Source: Curtobacterium sp. MCBA15_008 (GTDB taxonomy: Bacteria; Actinomycetota; Actinomycetes; Actinomycetales; Microbacteriaceae). From it: a DNA stretch of 64,000 nt. The notes under the pieces are model-generated. The model did no database searches. It was not told the DNA's origin and was given only the letters and a program-made list of their open reading frames with translations. The first letter of the stretch is position 1. Each line of letters opens with the position of its first letter. The DNA lies in assembly GCF_001865065.1 (NCBI RefSeq), contig NZ_MJGN01000056.1, positions 949-64,948 on the forward strand, read 5' to 3'. Of the stretch, positions 7,726 to 19,209 are shown piece after piece. Made by a program: the position numbers and the translations under genes.

Positions 7726-8520
7726 ATGAGCACGACCCTGGTCATCATCCCGACCTACGACGAAGCGGAGAACGTCCGCCCCATCGTCGAGCGCACCCTC
7801 GCCGCCACCGACAACAGCGTCCACGTGCTCGTCGTGGACGACAACTCCCCGGACGGCACCGGCGACATCGCCGACCAGATCGCCCGTGAGACCGGTCGGG
7901 TCCACGTCATGCACCGCACCGTCAAGGACGGCCTGGGCGGCGCCTACCTCGCCGGGTTCGCCTGGGGCCTCGAGCAGGGCTACGACAAGCTCGTCGAGAT
8001 GGACGCGGACGGCTCGCACCACCCGGAGTACCTGCCGTGGATGCTCGAGCTCGCCGACACGAACGACCTCGTCCTCGGGTCCCGCTGGATCAAGGGCGGC
8101 GAGGTGGAGAACTGGCCCTGGTACCGCGAGATGCTCTCCCGCGGCGGCAACCTCTACACGCGCCTGGCGCTCGGGATCGCCGTGCGGGACGCCACCGGCG
8201 GCTTCCGCGTCTTCACGTCACGGGCGTTCGAGCGCATCGACCTGGCCGGCGTCGCCTCGAAGGGGTACTGCTTCCAGGTGGACCTGTGCTGGCGCGCCCT
8301 CGAGGCCGGGCTGCGCGTCGTCGAGACCCCGATCACCTTCACTGAGCGGGAGTTCGGTGTCTCCAAGATGAGCGGGAACATCGTGCGCGAGAGCCTCGCC
8401 CTCGTGACGAAGTGGGGCATCGACCGGCGTCTGCGCGAAGCGCGCTCGGTCGTGAAGGACCACCGTCGGCTGCCGTCGGTGCGCGCGAACGCGCACGCGG
8501 TGTCCGACCACGCGGCCTGA
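7726..8520 (+). CDS. Polyprenol monophosphomannose synthase (GT2)
   Basis: 264 residues. The Rossmann-like GT-A fold begins with [11 protein letters not shown], followed by [13 protein letters not shown], the metal/donor [10 protein letters not shown] motif, LGSRWIKGG, and [12 protein letters not shown], a signature of dolichol/polyprenol-phosphate mannose synthases (Dpm1/Ppm1). It would transfer mannose from GDP-mannose to polyprenyl phosphate on the cytoplasmic face, making the donor for GT39/GT-C enzymes such as the one at 2754. No C-terminal membrane domain is present. Start chosen at ATG 7726, 5 nt after AAGGAG. It closes the envelope cluster and is followed by two hairpins. Confidence 0.88.
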   Translation: MSTTLVIIPTYDEAENVRPIVERTLAATDNSVHVLVVDDNSPDGTGDIADQIARETGRVHVMHRTVKDGLGGAYLAGFAWGLEQGYDKLVEMDADGSHHPEYLPWMLELADTNDLVLGSRWIKGGEVENWPWYREMLSRGGNLYTRLALGIAVRDATGGFRVFTSRAFERIDLAGVASKGYCFQVDLCWRALEAGLRVVETPITFTEREFGVSKMSGNIVRESLALVTKWGIDRRLREARSVVKDHRRLPSVRANAHAVSDHAA

Positions 8521-8541
8521 GGGCTGCCACCGGGCCGTCAT

Positions 8542-8585
8542 CGGACTGGAGGCGCGTGGCGGTCCCGCCACGCGCCTCCCGTCCG
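8542..8585. repeat. GGAGGCGCG-family palindrome after dpm1-like gene
   Basis: Near-perfect 44-bp palindrome (CGGACTGGAGGCGCGTGGCGG, two-base loop, complement with one mismatch). It begins 22 bp after the mannose-synthase stop and is positioned as its terminator. Confidence 0.8.
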
Positions 8586-8641
8586 TCTGCGGGACGACCA
8601 CACCGCCAGAGCGACAGATCTCGTCTGCCGGCGGCCGTCGC

Positions 8642-8700
8642 CCACGCGGAAGCGACAGATCGCCGCGGGAGTTCCGCGGCGATCTGTCGCTTTCGCGTGG
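8642..8700. terminator. Large bidirectional hairpin between convergent genes
   Basis: About 27-bp arms (CCACGCGGAAGCGACAGATC ... complement) around GAGTT with a single mismatch. It lies between the mannose synthase (+) and treZ (-), which converge, so it can stop transcription from both sides. A partial extra copy of the arm (GAGCGACAGATC) occurs near 8611. No T-tract is visible. Confidence 0.7.
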
Positions 8701-8742
8701 CTGCCCGGCGGGCCGGCCAGCTGCTGCCCGGCTTGCGCCGGC

Positions 8743-10497
8743 TCAGCGCAGGACGACCACCCCGCGGCCGGTGAACCGGACGCAGTCGGTCGCGACGTCG
8801 GCCTCGCCGAAGCGGTAGAGCTCCTCGCCCGTGGCGCCCGGTACCGGCACCTCGGCGTCGTCGTCGAGGAAGTTCACGACGACGTGCACCGGGGTCGCAT
8901 CCGGTCCGAGCAGGCCCCGTGTCAGCACGAGCCAACGCCGGTCCTCGCTGAAGCGGACCGCGTTCGCCTCGTAGCGCGGGTCGACGAACGCCTGGTCGGT
9001 GCGCCGGAGCGCGATGAGCACACGGTAGGCCCGGAGGATCGCCGCACCCCGCTCCGAGTCGACGTCGGCCCAGTCGAGCTTCGAGTTCGTGAACGTCGTC
9101 GGGTCCTGCGGGTCCGGCACCGCGGACTCGTCCCAGCCGTGCTCGGCGAACTCCGCGATGCGTCCCGTCGCCGTGGCCTCGCCGAGTTCCGGCTCCGGGT
9201 GCGAGGTGAAGAACTGCCACGGCGTCGTCGCGGCGAACTCCTCGCCCATGAACAGCATCGGCGTGAACGGTCCGAGCAACGTCAGCGCCGCGGCGATCAC
9301 GAGCCCCTCGTCGGTCAGGCTCGCCGCGAGCCGATCGCCCGCCGCACGGTTGCCGATCTGGTCGTGGTTCTGGTTCCCCACGACCAGGGCCGTCGCGGGG
9401 GAGGTCCCTCGGTCGATCGGCCGGCCGTGCCGCTGCTTCCGGAACGACGACCAGGTGCCGTCGTGGAAGAACCCGTGCTGCAGGACCTTCGCGAGTGCGG
9501 AGAGCGGCGCGAAGTCGCCGTAGTAGCCGTTCGTCTCGCCGGTCAGTGCGACGTGCACCGCGTGGTGGAAGTCGTCGGACCACTGCCCGGCAAGACCGTA
9601 GCCCGCGGCTTCCTGCGGACGGAACATGATCGGGTCGTTCAGGTCCGACTCCGCGATGAGCGACAGCGGCTTGCCGACGAACGCCGAGAACGCGTCGGTC
9701 TCGGACGCCATCGCCTGCAGCACGTGCGGGCGGGTGGTGTCGCGGATCGCGTGGACGGCGTCGAGCCGGAGCCCGTCGACGTGGTGGTCACGGAACCACA
9801 TGCGCACGTTGTCGAGCACGTACCGACGGACCTCGGGGTGCTCGACGTTGACGGAGTCGCCCCACGTGTTGCCGAGTCCCTGCAGCAGGTACGGGCCGTA
9901 CAGCGGCAGGTAGTTGCCGCTCGGTCCGAGGTGGTTGTAGACGACGTCCTGGATGACGCCGAGCCCGAGCGCGTGTGCACGGTCGACGAACCGGTCGTAG
10001 GCGTCCGGCCCGCCGTACGGGGCGTGCACGGCGAACCAGCCGACGCCGTCGTAGCCCCAGTTCCACTCGCCGTTCACGGCGTTCACCGGGAGCAGCTCGA
10101 CGAACTCCACGCCGAGCTCGACCAGGTGGTCGAGCTTCGCGGCGGCGGCGTCGAGGGTGCCCTCGGGCGTGTAGGTGCCGATGTGCATCTCGTAGATGAC
10201 GCCACCGCGCGCCGGACGGCCGGTCCAGGCCTCGTCGGTCCACGAGAACCGTGCCGGGTCGACGACCTCGGACGGGCCGTGCACGCCTTCGGGCTGGAAC
10301 CGGCTGCGCGGGTCGGGCCGCACGGCGTCGTCGTCGTCGATGCGGAACCCGTAGCGCGCACCGACGTGGGGGAGGACCGCGTCGGTCGTCCACCAGTCGT
10401 CGGCGCCGCGGGTCAGCGGGTACTCGGTGCCGTCGACGACGAGGCGCACCCGCTCGGGAGCGGGGGCCCAGACGCCGTAGCGGTCGGGAACGGTCAT
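8743..10497 (-). CDS. treZ: Malto-oligosyltrehalose trehalohydrolase
   Basis: 584 residues, usual length for TreZ. An N-terminal E-set/CBM48-like domain ([15 protein letters not shown]) precedes a GH13 barrel with [19 protein letters not shown] (nucleophile Asp), IAESDLNDP (acid/base Glu) and [13 protein letters not shown] (transition-state Asp). It hydrolyses maltooligosyl trehalose to release trehalose in the cytoplasm. The ATG overlaps the treY stop by 4 bp (ATGA), and treY in turn overlaps glgX, so the three are one coupled operon transcribed leftward. Confidence 0.95.
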   Translation of the reverse strand: MTVPDRYGVWAPAPERVRLVVDGTEYPLTRGADDWWTTDAVLPHVGARYGFRIDDDDAVRPDPRSRFQPEGVHGPSEVVDPARFSWTDEAWTGRPARGGVIYEMHIGTYTPEGTLDAAAAKLDHLVELGVEFVELLPVNAVNGEWNWGYDGVGWFAVHAPYGGPDAYDRFVDRAHALGLGVIQDVVYNHLGPSGNYLPLYGPYLLQGLGNTWGDSVNVEHPEVRRYVLDNVRMWFRDHHVDGLRLDAVHAIRDTTRPHVLQAMASETDAFSAFVGKPLSLIAESDLNDPIMFRPQEAAGYGLAGQWSDDFHHAVHVALTGETNGYYGDFAPLSALAKVLQHGFFHDGTWSSFRKQRHGRPIDRGTSPATALVVGNQNHDQIGNRAAGDRLAASLTDEGLVIAAALTLLGPFTPMLFMGEEFAATTPWQFFTSHPEPELGEATATGRIAEFAEHGWDESAVPDPQDPTTFTNSKLDWADVDSERGAAILRAYRVLIALRRTDQAFVDPRYEANAVRFSEDRRWLVLTRGLLGPDATPVHVVVNFLDDDAEVPVPGATGEELYRFGEADVATDCVRFTGRGVVVLR

Positions 10498-12958
10498 GCG
10501 TGCCCCTCCAGGATGTCGATCTCGGCTTGGGCGTCGGACTCGGGTGCGGTGGACCCGGGGGCGTCCGACCCACGGGTGTCCGTTCCGGTCGTCGGACGGG
10601 AGACGTCGGTCGTCTCGGTGCCGTGGTCGGTCGGCTCGACGACGTGCACCGGGACGAGCAGGGCCACCGGGTAGTCGGCGAGGACCTCGGACAGCGCGAT
10701 GCCACGGGACGCGGGGAAGCGCCGACCGGTGAGCAGGTCGACCCGGTCGAGCGGCGCGGGGTGCACCAGGGTGTCGCCCCATCCACCGACGCGACGGAGC
10801 CCGATCGGCAGGCGCGTGGCGATGGTCACCGCGCCGCCGCGGTCGAACGCCAGCACGTGGTCCGCCGCGCTGCCCGTCGCCTCGAGCTCGAGGTAGCGCG
10901 TGAAGAGCTCCGGGTGGTCGCGTCGGACCCGCAGCGCACGGCTGGTGACGAGGAGCTTGGCCGCCCCGTCGATGCCGATCGCGGGGAGGTCCTCGGGGCC
11001 GTCGTCGTCCGGGCCGTCCAGCTCGGCGAGGACGTGCCGACGCTCGGTGTAGTCCACCGCACGCCGGTTGTCCGGGTCGACCAGGGAGCGGTCCCAGGAC
11101 TCGGTGCCCTGGTAGACGTCGGGGACGCCGGGCGCGGTGAGCTGCACGAGCTTCTGTGCAAGCCCGTTCGACCACCCGGCGGCGTCGATCCGCTCGTCGA
11201 GGGCGTCGAGCACGGCGACCACGGCGGGCTCGTCGAACGCAGCGTCGACCAGCGCGTGCATGCGCCGCTCGAAGTCCTCGTCCGGCTCGGTCCACGTGGT
11301 GCTGTCCCCGGCTTCGCGCGATGCCTTCTCGGCGTAGGCGTGCAGGCGCTCCCGGCTGGCCGGGCGTGCGCCGACGATCGCCTGCCAGAGCAGGTCCGCG
11401 AACACCGCGTCCTCGAGCGGGACGAGGGACTGCAGGCGCTCGAGCGCCTGCGACCACTCGTGTCCGATCTCGGCGAGGACGGCGATGCGGGCGCGGGTGT
11501 CCTCGCTCCGCTTCGTGTCGTGCGTGGTCAGGGTCGTCATGGTGTGCGGCCAGCTGCCGAGCCGGTCGCGCTGCGCCTGGTGGAAGTCGGCCAGCGAGAC
11601 CGAGAACACGCTCGGATCGCCGCCGACCTCGCTCAGGCTCGTGAGCCGCGAGGTCCGGTAGAACGCGGTGTCCTCGACGCCCTTCGCCATCACCATGCCG
11701 CTCGTCTGCTGCAGCCGGATCGCCGCGGCGTCCGTCGGGTCGACGAGTGCCGGGGCGATCCGGTCGATGACGTCGTCGAGGTCGGGCCGGGCCTCGGCCG
11801 CACGCTCGAGGGCGTCGATGAGGTGGTGTGCACCCTCGGGCAGGTACGTCCGGTAGACGTCGAACGAGGCGACGATCTCGGCCACGGCGTCGACGACCCG
11901 ATCGTGCGGCAGGTCGCCGGCGACGGGGCGCAGCAGCCGGGCGAGGCGCTCGACCTCGCTGCCGAGGATCCCGTCCGCGATGCCGCGCCGGGTGTCGTGC
12001 GTCAGCTGCTGCCAGTCGGACGGCTCGGCACCCGATGCGGCGGTGAGCGTCTCCTCGCCCGCGGGGTCGACGAACACGCGGTCGAGGACCCCGAGGGCGT
12101 CGTACCCGGTCGTGCCGTCCACCGGCCAGGAGCTCGGCAGCTGCTCACCCGGCTCGAGGATCTTCTCGACGAGGGTGTAGGCGCCGCCGGTCAGGTCGGC
12201 GAGGTCCTGCAGGTACCCGGCCGGGTCGTACAGGCCGTCCGGGTGGTCGATCCGCAGGCCGTCGACGAGACCGTCGCGGAACCAGGCGCCGATCGTGGCG
12301 TGGGACGCCGCGAAGACCTCGGGCTCCTCGACGCGGATGGCCGCGAGCGTGTTCACCGCGAAGAACCGGCGGTAGTTCAGCTCGTGGTCGGCGCGCTTCC
12401 AGTGCACGAACTCGTAGTGCTGGCGGGCGTGCACGGCCTCGACCGTGTCGCCGTCGTGCATGGTGCCGGGCGCGGTCGGGTAGGCGGTGTCACCCAGGTA
12501 CAGCCGGCCGTCCCGCAGCTCGACCGCGTCGAGCAGCCGGTCGTCGAGCACCGGGACGCGGAGCTTGCCGTCCCCGGCCTGCCAGTCGACGTCGAAGGCC
12601 CAGGCGACGGGGGAGCCCTGCCCGTGCTCGAGCAGGGACCACCACCACGGGTTCGCCGCCGGCGTGGCCACGCCGACGTGGTTCGGCACCACGTCGACGA
12701 GGACCCCGAGCCCGGCGTCGTGCGCGGCGTCGGCGAGGGCACGGAGCGCGTCGTCGCCGCCGCGCTCGGTGTCGACGTGCGTGTGGTCGACGACGTCGTA
12801 GCCGTGCTGCGAGCCGGGCTCGGCCTGCAGCACCGGCGACAGGTAGAGCCAGTCCGCACCGAGGTCACGCACGTAGTCGACGACGTCCTGCGCGGCCGTC
12901 AGGTCGAAGTCGGGCGTGACCTGCAGCCGGTAGGTGGAGGACGGGACGCGACGCGCGG

Positions 12959-12962
<4 letters not shown>
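10494..12962 (-). CDS. treY: Malto-oligosyltrehalose synthase
   Basis: 822 residues. The N-terminus ([23 protein letters not shown]...[26 protein letters not shown]) is diagnostic of TreY, a GH13 glycosyltransferase that isomerises the reducing-end alpha-1,4 bond of maltodextrin to alpha,alpha-1,1. Further GH13 motifs [23 protein letters not shown] and [12 protein letters not shown] are present. The GTG start overlaps the glgX stop (GTGA), which fixes it. It supplies maltooligosyl trehalose to TreZ. Confidence 0.95.
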
Positions 12963-15196
<2,234 letters not shown>

Positions 15197-15311
15197 ACGT
15201 TCCTCCAGGTGTGGGTGGCGCCAACATATCGGCGGGGGCCGTCCGCGTCCGCAGACAAGCCCCAGCCGTGGACGGTTCCCGCGCGTCGCAGCCTGTGGAG
15301 GGACCGGCGAG

Positions 15312-15317
15312 TAGCCT
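15312..15317 (+). promoter_or_regulatory. -10 box of leaderless GerW-like gene
   Basis: TAGCCT ends 7 nt before the ATG at 15325, leaving no room for a ribosome binding site; the transcript is predicted to start at the ATG. No clear -35 box. Confidence 0.5.
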
Positions 15318-15324
15318 CGCGCGC

Positions 15325-15648
15325 ATGGCCAACATCGTGACGCAGATCGCAGACAAGGTGCGCCCCGTCGGCGTGTCCACAAACTACGGGGACCCGGTCG
15401 AGGTCGGCGACCAGACCCTCATCCCGGTGTCCATCGCCTGGTTCGGCTTCGGTGGTGGCGGGGACGGCGACGACAACGGCGGCGGCGGTGGCGGCGGGGC
15501 ATCGATCCCCGTCGGCGCGTACGTCCGTCGCCCCGGCAAGGACCTCGAGTTCGAGCCGAACCTCATCTCGCTGCTCGCCGTGAGCATCCCGGTCATCTGG
15601 GTGACCGGCACCGTCCTGCGAAAGCTGGTCCGCGTCCTCAAGAAGTGA
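15325..15648 (+). CDS. GerW/YtfJ-family-like small protein
   Basis: 107 residues. The pattern is that of the GerW (YtfJ) family: YGDPVEVGDQTLIPVSIAWFGFGGG, a glycine-rich loop, ASIPVGAYVRR, then a hydrophobic C-terminal segment (about residues 82-98) ending in basic residues. In Bacillus the family member is a spore protein; in non-sporulating actinobacteria its role is unknown. It is divergent from glgX and followed by a 50-bp palindrome. Confidence 0.7.
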   Translation: MANIVTQIADKVRPVGVSTNYGDPVEVGDQTLIPVSIAWFGFGGGGDGDDNGGGGGGGASIPVGAYVRRPGKDLEFEPNLISLLAVSIPVIWVTGTVLRKLVRVLKK

Positions 15649-15653
15649 CCAAC

Positions 15654-15703
15654 TGACGGACTGGAGGCGCGGTGCCAGCTGGCACCGCGCCTCCAGTCCG
15701 TCA
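15654..15703. repeat. GGAGGCGCG-family palindrome, 50-bp perfect copy
   Basis: Positions 15654-15703 read identically on both strands, centre at 15678/15679, arms containing GGACTGGAGGCGCGGTGCC. It lies 5 bp after the GerW-like stop and just before the TPP riboswitch, so it can insulate the thiamine operon from read-through. Confidence 0.9.
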
Positions 15704-15735
15704 CACGGTCGCGTCCGCGTCTACACTGGCGGAAC

Positions 15736-15826
15736 ACACACGGGAGTCCGGGACCGCCGGGCTGAGAGGGAGCGAGTGGCGCTCCGACCGTCGAACCTGA
15801 TCCGGATCATGCCGGCGCAGGGAGGA
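15736..15826 (+). promoter_or_regulatory. TPP riboswitch (THI element)
   Basis: The conserved core is readable: GGGCTGAGAGGG at 15760-15770, then CGAACCTGATCCGGATCATG and GCCGGCGCAGGGAGGAG. It ends at the ribosome binding site (GGGAGGAG) 10 nt before the ATG at 15837. That suggests translational control by sequestration, as is common in actinobacteria. It predicts repression of the downstream transporter by thiamine pyrophosphate. Confidence 0.95.
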
Positions 15827-15836
15827 GTCCAGGACC

Positions 15837-16478
15837 ATGTCCGTACGCACGTCACCAGCAGTACCGTCCACCCACGTCACGCGATCACTCCGCTGGCGGG
15901 TCGTCGACATCGTCGTCGCCAGCGTCCTCGCGGTCGCCATCGGGGTCGTCTTCAAGGTGTGGGAGTTCGGCTACGAGCCGCTCAGCGCCGCGATGACACT
16001 CGTCCTACCCGGCACGCAGGCGTTCTTCGGCGGCGTCTGGCTGCTCGCCGGACCCGTCGTCGCGATCATCGTCCGGAAGCCCGGCGCGGCGCTCTACGCC
16101 GAGATGGTCGCCGCCTCGGTCGAGGCGCTCCTCGGCACCCAGTGGGGGTGGCTCACGCTCGAGGCCGGACTCGTCCAGGGCCTCGGCGCCGAACTCGTCC
16201 TCGCGCTGTTCCTGTACCGCGTGTACCGGCTGCCGGTCGTCGTCCTCGCCGGGGCCGCTGCCGGTCTCGCGATGGGCCTCAACGACACCGTGCTCTGGTA
16301 CCCCGGGTACGACGCGGGCTTCAAGGCCGCGTACATCGTGGCCGGCGTCGTCGGCGGAGCGGTCATCGCCGGGCTCGGCTCGTGGCTCCTCGTCCGCGCG
16401 CTCGCCGCGACCGGTGTGCTGTCGTCGTTCGCCGCCGGCCGTGAACACTCCAGGCGCGGGACCCGCGCCGTCGCGTGA
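15837..16478 (+). CDS. ykoE: ECF transporter S component, YkoE family (thiamine precursor)
   Basis: 213 residues with five to six hydrophobic segments and the YkoE features WRVVDIVVASVLAVAIGVVF, EMVAASVEALLGTQWG and GLNDTVLWYPGYDAGF. The S component binds the substrate; in the YkoEDC system this is believed to be hydroxymethylpyrimidine or another thiamine-related molecule. The TPP riboswitch directly upstream supports the assignment. The stop overlaps the ATPase start (GTGA at 16475-16478). Confidence 0.9.
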   Translation: MSVRTSPAVPSTHVTRSLRWRVVDIVVASVLAVAIGVVFKVWEFGYEPLSAAMTLVLPGTQAFFGGVWLLAGPVVAIIVRKPGAALYAEMVAASVEALLGTQWGWLTLEAGLVQGLGAELVLALFLYRVYRLPVVVLAGAAAGLAMGLNDTVLWYPGYDAGFKAAYIVAGVVGGAVIAGLGSWLLVRALAATGVLSSFAAGREHSRRGTRAVA

Positions 16479-18397
16479 CCACGGTGTCCGGGGCCGAGGG
16501 TCCCGCGCGCATCGCCTTCCACGACTGGGGTTGGCGGTACGCCGGACGTGACGCGTGGGCGGTCCGCGGCGTCGACCTGACCGTCGAACCGGGGGAACGC
16601 GTCGCGATCGTCGGACCCTCGGGAGCGGGCAAGTCCACGCTCCTCCGTGCCGTCGCCGCCGTGCTGCCCGACGAGCCGGACGACACCGACGACACCGCCG
16701 CGTCCGTGCAGGGCTCGGTCCTGGTCGACGGTGCCGACCCCCGCGCGGCCCGCGGGCGCGTCGGCCTCGTGATGCAGGACCCCGAGGCCCACACGGTGAT
16801 GTCGCGGGTCGGCGACGACGTCGCGTTCGGGTGCGAGAACGCGGGGGTCCCGCCGGAGGAGATCTGGGAGCGGGTCCGGACGGCGCTCGACGTCGTGGGG
16901 CTCGACCTGGCGCTCGACCGGTCCACCACGAAGCTGTCCGGCGGGCAGCGGCAGCGGCTGGCACTCGCCGGCGTGCTGGCGATGCGGCCCGGGGCGCTCG
17001 TGCTGGACGAACCGTGCGCCAACCTCGATCCGTCGGGGGTGTCGCAGGTGCACGATGCCGTCCATGCGCTGCTCGACGAGACCGGGTGCTCGTTGCTCGT
17101 GGTCGAGCACCGGATCGGCACGTGGCTCGATCTGGTTGACCGGCTCGTGCTGCTCGAGCCCGCCGGGGGAGTCGTCGCCGACGGTCCGCCCGCCGAGGTG
17201 CTCGCCCGGCACGGTGCGGCCCTGACGGCGGCCGGCGTGTGGGTGCCGGGGTCGGAGCCCGCGCGTGGTTCGGCACGGGGGCACGCCCGTCGCGGACGAG
17301 CGGGCGAAATGCCGGGGTCGGGCGACGGGGCGACCGGGGGAGTTCGCCCGCTCGGTTCGGCGGGGCCGTCCGTGGGTGACGTGGCGCGCGCCCGTCGCGG
17401 ACGAGCGGGCGAAATGCCGGGGTCGGGCGCGGAGGGCACCACGGGAGTTCGCCCGCTCGGTTCGGAGGGGCCGTCCGTGGGTGATGTGGCGCCCGCCCGT
17501 CTCGGACGAGCGGGCGAAATGCCGGGGTCGGGCGACGGGGCGACCGTGGGAGTTCGCCCGCTCGGCTCGGCGGGGCCGTCCCTGGGTGACGTGCCGCACG
17601 CCCGTCGCGGACGAGCGGGCGAAATGCCGGGGTCGGGCGCGGAGAGCACCACGGGAGTTCGCCCGCTCGGCGGTGCGGGCGACGGCGCGGTGCTGCTCGC
17701 GGCGACGGGGCTCGGGACGGCACGGGGGAAGCGGCAGCGCGTGGGGAGCGGGATCGACCTCGAGGTCCGGGCCGGCCGGGTGCTCGCCGTGACGGGGCCG
17801 AACGGTGTCGGCAAGTCGACGCTCGGCCTGACGCTGGCCGGGCTCCTCCGCCCCGTCGACGGGTCACTGCGTGCCACTCCGACCCTGGCCGACGGCATCG
17901 GAGACGTCCCGGTCGCGTGGACCAGCCGCCAGTTGGCCGCGCGCATCGGCACCGTGTTCCAGGACCCCGAGCACCAGTTCGTCGCCCGCACCGTCCGCGA
18001 GGAACTCGCCGTCGGCCCGACGGCCCTCGGCCACCCCGACGACGAGGTCGCCGCGCGGGTCGAGGAGCTGCTCGCGACGTTCGGGCTCGCGCACCTGGCG
18101 GACGCCAACCCCTTCACCCTGTCCGGCGGCGAGCAGCGTCGACTCGCGATCGGGACCGTCGTCGCCGCTGCGCCGCCGGTCGTCGTGCTCGACGAACCGA
18201 CCTCCGGGCAGGACCGCGCCACCTGGCAGGCCGTGGTCGACCGGCTCGGCACGCTCGCCGACGCCGGCACCGCGATCGTGGCGATCACGCACGACCAGGA
18301 CCTCGTGCGGGCGCTCGACGCCGACGAGGTCGTCCTCAGCGAGACGGGTGCCGAGCCCGTGCTCCGCACGCCGGCCGAGCCGGGGGTGGAACGGTGA
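16475..18397 (+). CDS. ykoD: ECF transporter duplicated ATPase, YkoD family, with repetitive linker
   Basis: 640 residues holding two ABC ATPase domains. Domain 1 (about 14-255): Walker A GPSGAGKST, signature LSGGQRQR, Walker B LVLDEP, H-loop VVEHR. Domain 2 (about 410-635): Walker A GPNGVGKST, signature LSGGEQRR, Walker B VVLDEP, H-loop AITHD. Between them residues ~270-400 are four near-identical 35-residue repeats (GRAGEMPGSG...GVRPLGS.GPS.GDV) encoded by the palindromic element described separately. Family members normally have a short linker, so this is an insertion. The GTG overlaps ykoE and the stop overlaps ykoC, so the frame is intact through the repeats. Confidence 0.92.
   Translation: MTTVSGAEGPARIAFHDWGWRYAGRDAWAVRGVDLTVEPGERVAIVGPSGAGKSTLLRAVAAVLPDEPDDTDDTAASVQGSVLVDGADPRAARGRVGLVMQDPEAHTVMSRVGDDVAFGCENAGVPPEEIWERVRTALDVVGLDLALDRSTTKLSGGQRQRLALAGVLAMRPGALVLDEPCANLDPSGVSQVHDAVHALLDETGCSLLVVEHRIGTWLDLVDRLVLLEPAGGVVADGPPAEVLARHGAALTAAGVWVPGSEPARGSARGHARRGRAGEMPGSGDGATGGVRPLGSAGPSVGDVARARRGRAGEMPGSGAEGTTGVRPLGSEGPSVGDVAPARLGRAGEMPGSGDGATVGVRPLGSAGPSLGDVPHARRGRAGEMPGSGAESTTGVRPLGGAGDGAVLLAATGLGTARGKRQRVGSGIDLEVRAGRVLAVTGPNGVGKSTLGLTLAGLLRPVDGSLRATPTLADGIGDVPVAWTSRQLAARIGTVFQDPEHQFVARTVREELAVGPTALGHPDDEVAARVEELLATFGLAHLADANPFTLSGGEQRRLAIGTVVAAAPPVVVLDEPTSGQDRATWQAVVDRLGTLADAGTAIVAITHDQDLVRALDADEVVLSETGAEPVLRTPAEPGVER
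17283..17678. repeat. Four 105-bp tandem repeats inside ykoD, each holding a 58-bp palindromic element
   Basis: The marker GAGCGGGCGAAATGCC occurs at 17298, 17403, 17508 and 17613, exactly 105 bp (35 codons) apart. In each unit CGAGCGGGCGAA is matched about 46 bp later by TTCGCCCGCTCG, so every unit can fold into a hairpin. The same element family forms the intergenic array at 25578-26134. Confidence 0.92.
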
Positions 18398-19209
18398 CCG
18401 CCCCGGGGACGTCGGCCGACCTGCCGGGGCGATCCGCGCCTCCAGGCCCGACCGTCGGAACCGTCCCGACGACGCGCGGTGTGCAGCCGGTCGCGTCGCT
18501 CCTCGGCGTGATGGCGCTCGGGGTGTGCCTCGTCCTGAGTCTCGACGTGGTGTCGGCAGCCGTCGCCCTCGCCCTGGAGGTCCTTCTCCTGCCGCTCCTG
18601 CGGATCCCGCCGCGCACCCTGCTCCTGCGGACGTCACCCGTGCTCGTGGCGGTGCCGCTGACGGCGGTGAGCATCGCGTTGTACGGGCGACCTTCCGGGC
18701 GGGAGTGGTTCGACTTCGGCTTCGCGCACGTCACCGACGGGTCGTTGGAACTCGCGCTGGCGACGGCGCTGCGTGTGCTCGCCGTCGGGATCCCGGCCGT
18801 CGCGCTGTTCGTCCGGGTGGACCCGACGGACCTGGCCGACGGGCTCGCGCAACTGCTGCGGCTGCCCGCGCGGTTCGTGCTGGGCGCGCTGGCGGCGCTC
18901 CGGATGGTGACGCTGCTCGGAGACGACTGGCGGCAGCTCGGCATGGCGCGGCGGGCCCGGGGAGTGGCGGACACCGGGCGACTGCGGCGGGGGGCCTCGA
19001 TGGCGTTCGCGCTGCTCGTGCTGGCGCTGCGGCGGGCGACGACGCTGGCGGTGGCGATGGAGTCGCGGGGGTTCGGGGCTCCCGGCAGGCGCACGTGGGC
19101 GCGGACCGCACGGTTCGCGGGGCCGGAGTGGGCGATGGTCGCGGTGCTCGTCGGCATCGGGCTGGTGTCGATCGGGGTCGCGGTGGTCGCGGGGACGTGG
19201 CGTGCCTGA
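18394..19209 (+). CDS. ykoC: ECF transporter T component, YkoC/CbiQ family
   Basis: 271 residues. After a Pro/Gly-rich leader of about 30 residues come five to six membrane segments and the cytoplasmic coupling helices with ALAALRMVTLLGDDW and ARRARG (the family's two Ala-Arg-Gly-type motifs that contact the ATPases), then LRRATTLAVAMESRGFG. It is the transmembrane coupling subunit of the ECF transporter. The GTG overlaps the ATPase stop by 4 bp. Its leader is partly encoded by a half GGAGGCGCG element (near 18434). Confidence 0.88.
   Translation: MTAPGTSADLPGRSAPPGPTVGTVPTTRGVQPVASLLGVMALGVCLVLSLDVVSAAVALALEVLLLPLLRIPPRTLLLRTSPVLVAVPLTAVSIALYGRPSGREWFDFGFAHVTDGSLELALATALRVLAVGIPAVALFVRVDPTDLADGLAQLLRLPARFVLGALAALRMVTLLGDDWRQLGMARRARGVADTGRLRRGASMAFALLVLALRRATTLAVAMESRGFGAPGRRTWARTARFAGPEWAMVAVLVGIGLVSIGVAVVAGTWRA

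Noticed and set aside
704-8520. Complete cellulose synthase (bcs) operon
   Set aside because: Only the GT2 motifs and the GH8 are shared; PilZ, BcsB and BcsC/GlxA-like components are missing, so naming the genes bcsA/bcsZ is not justified.
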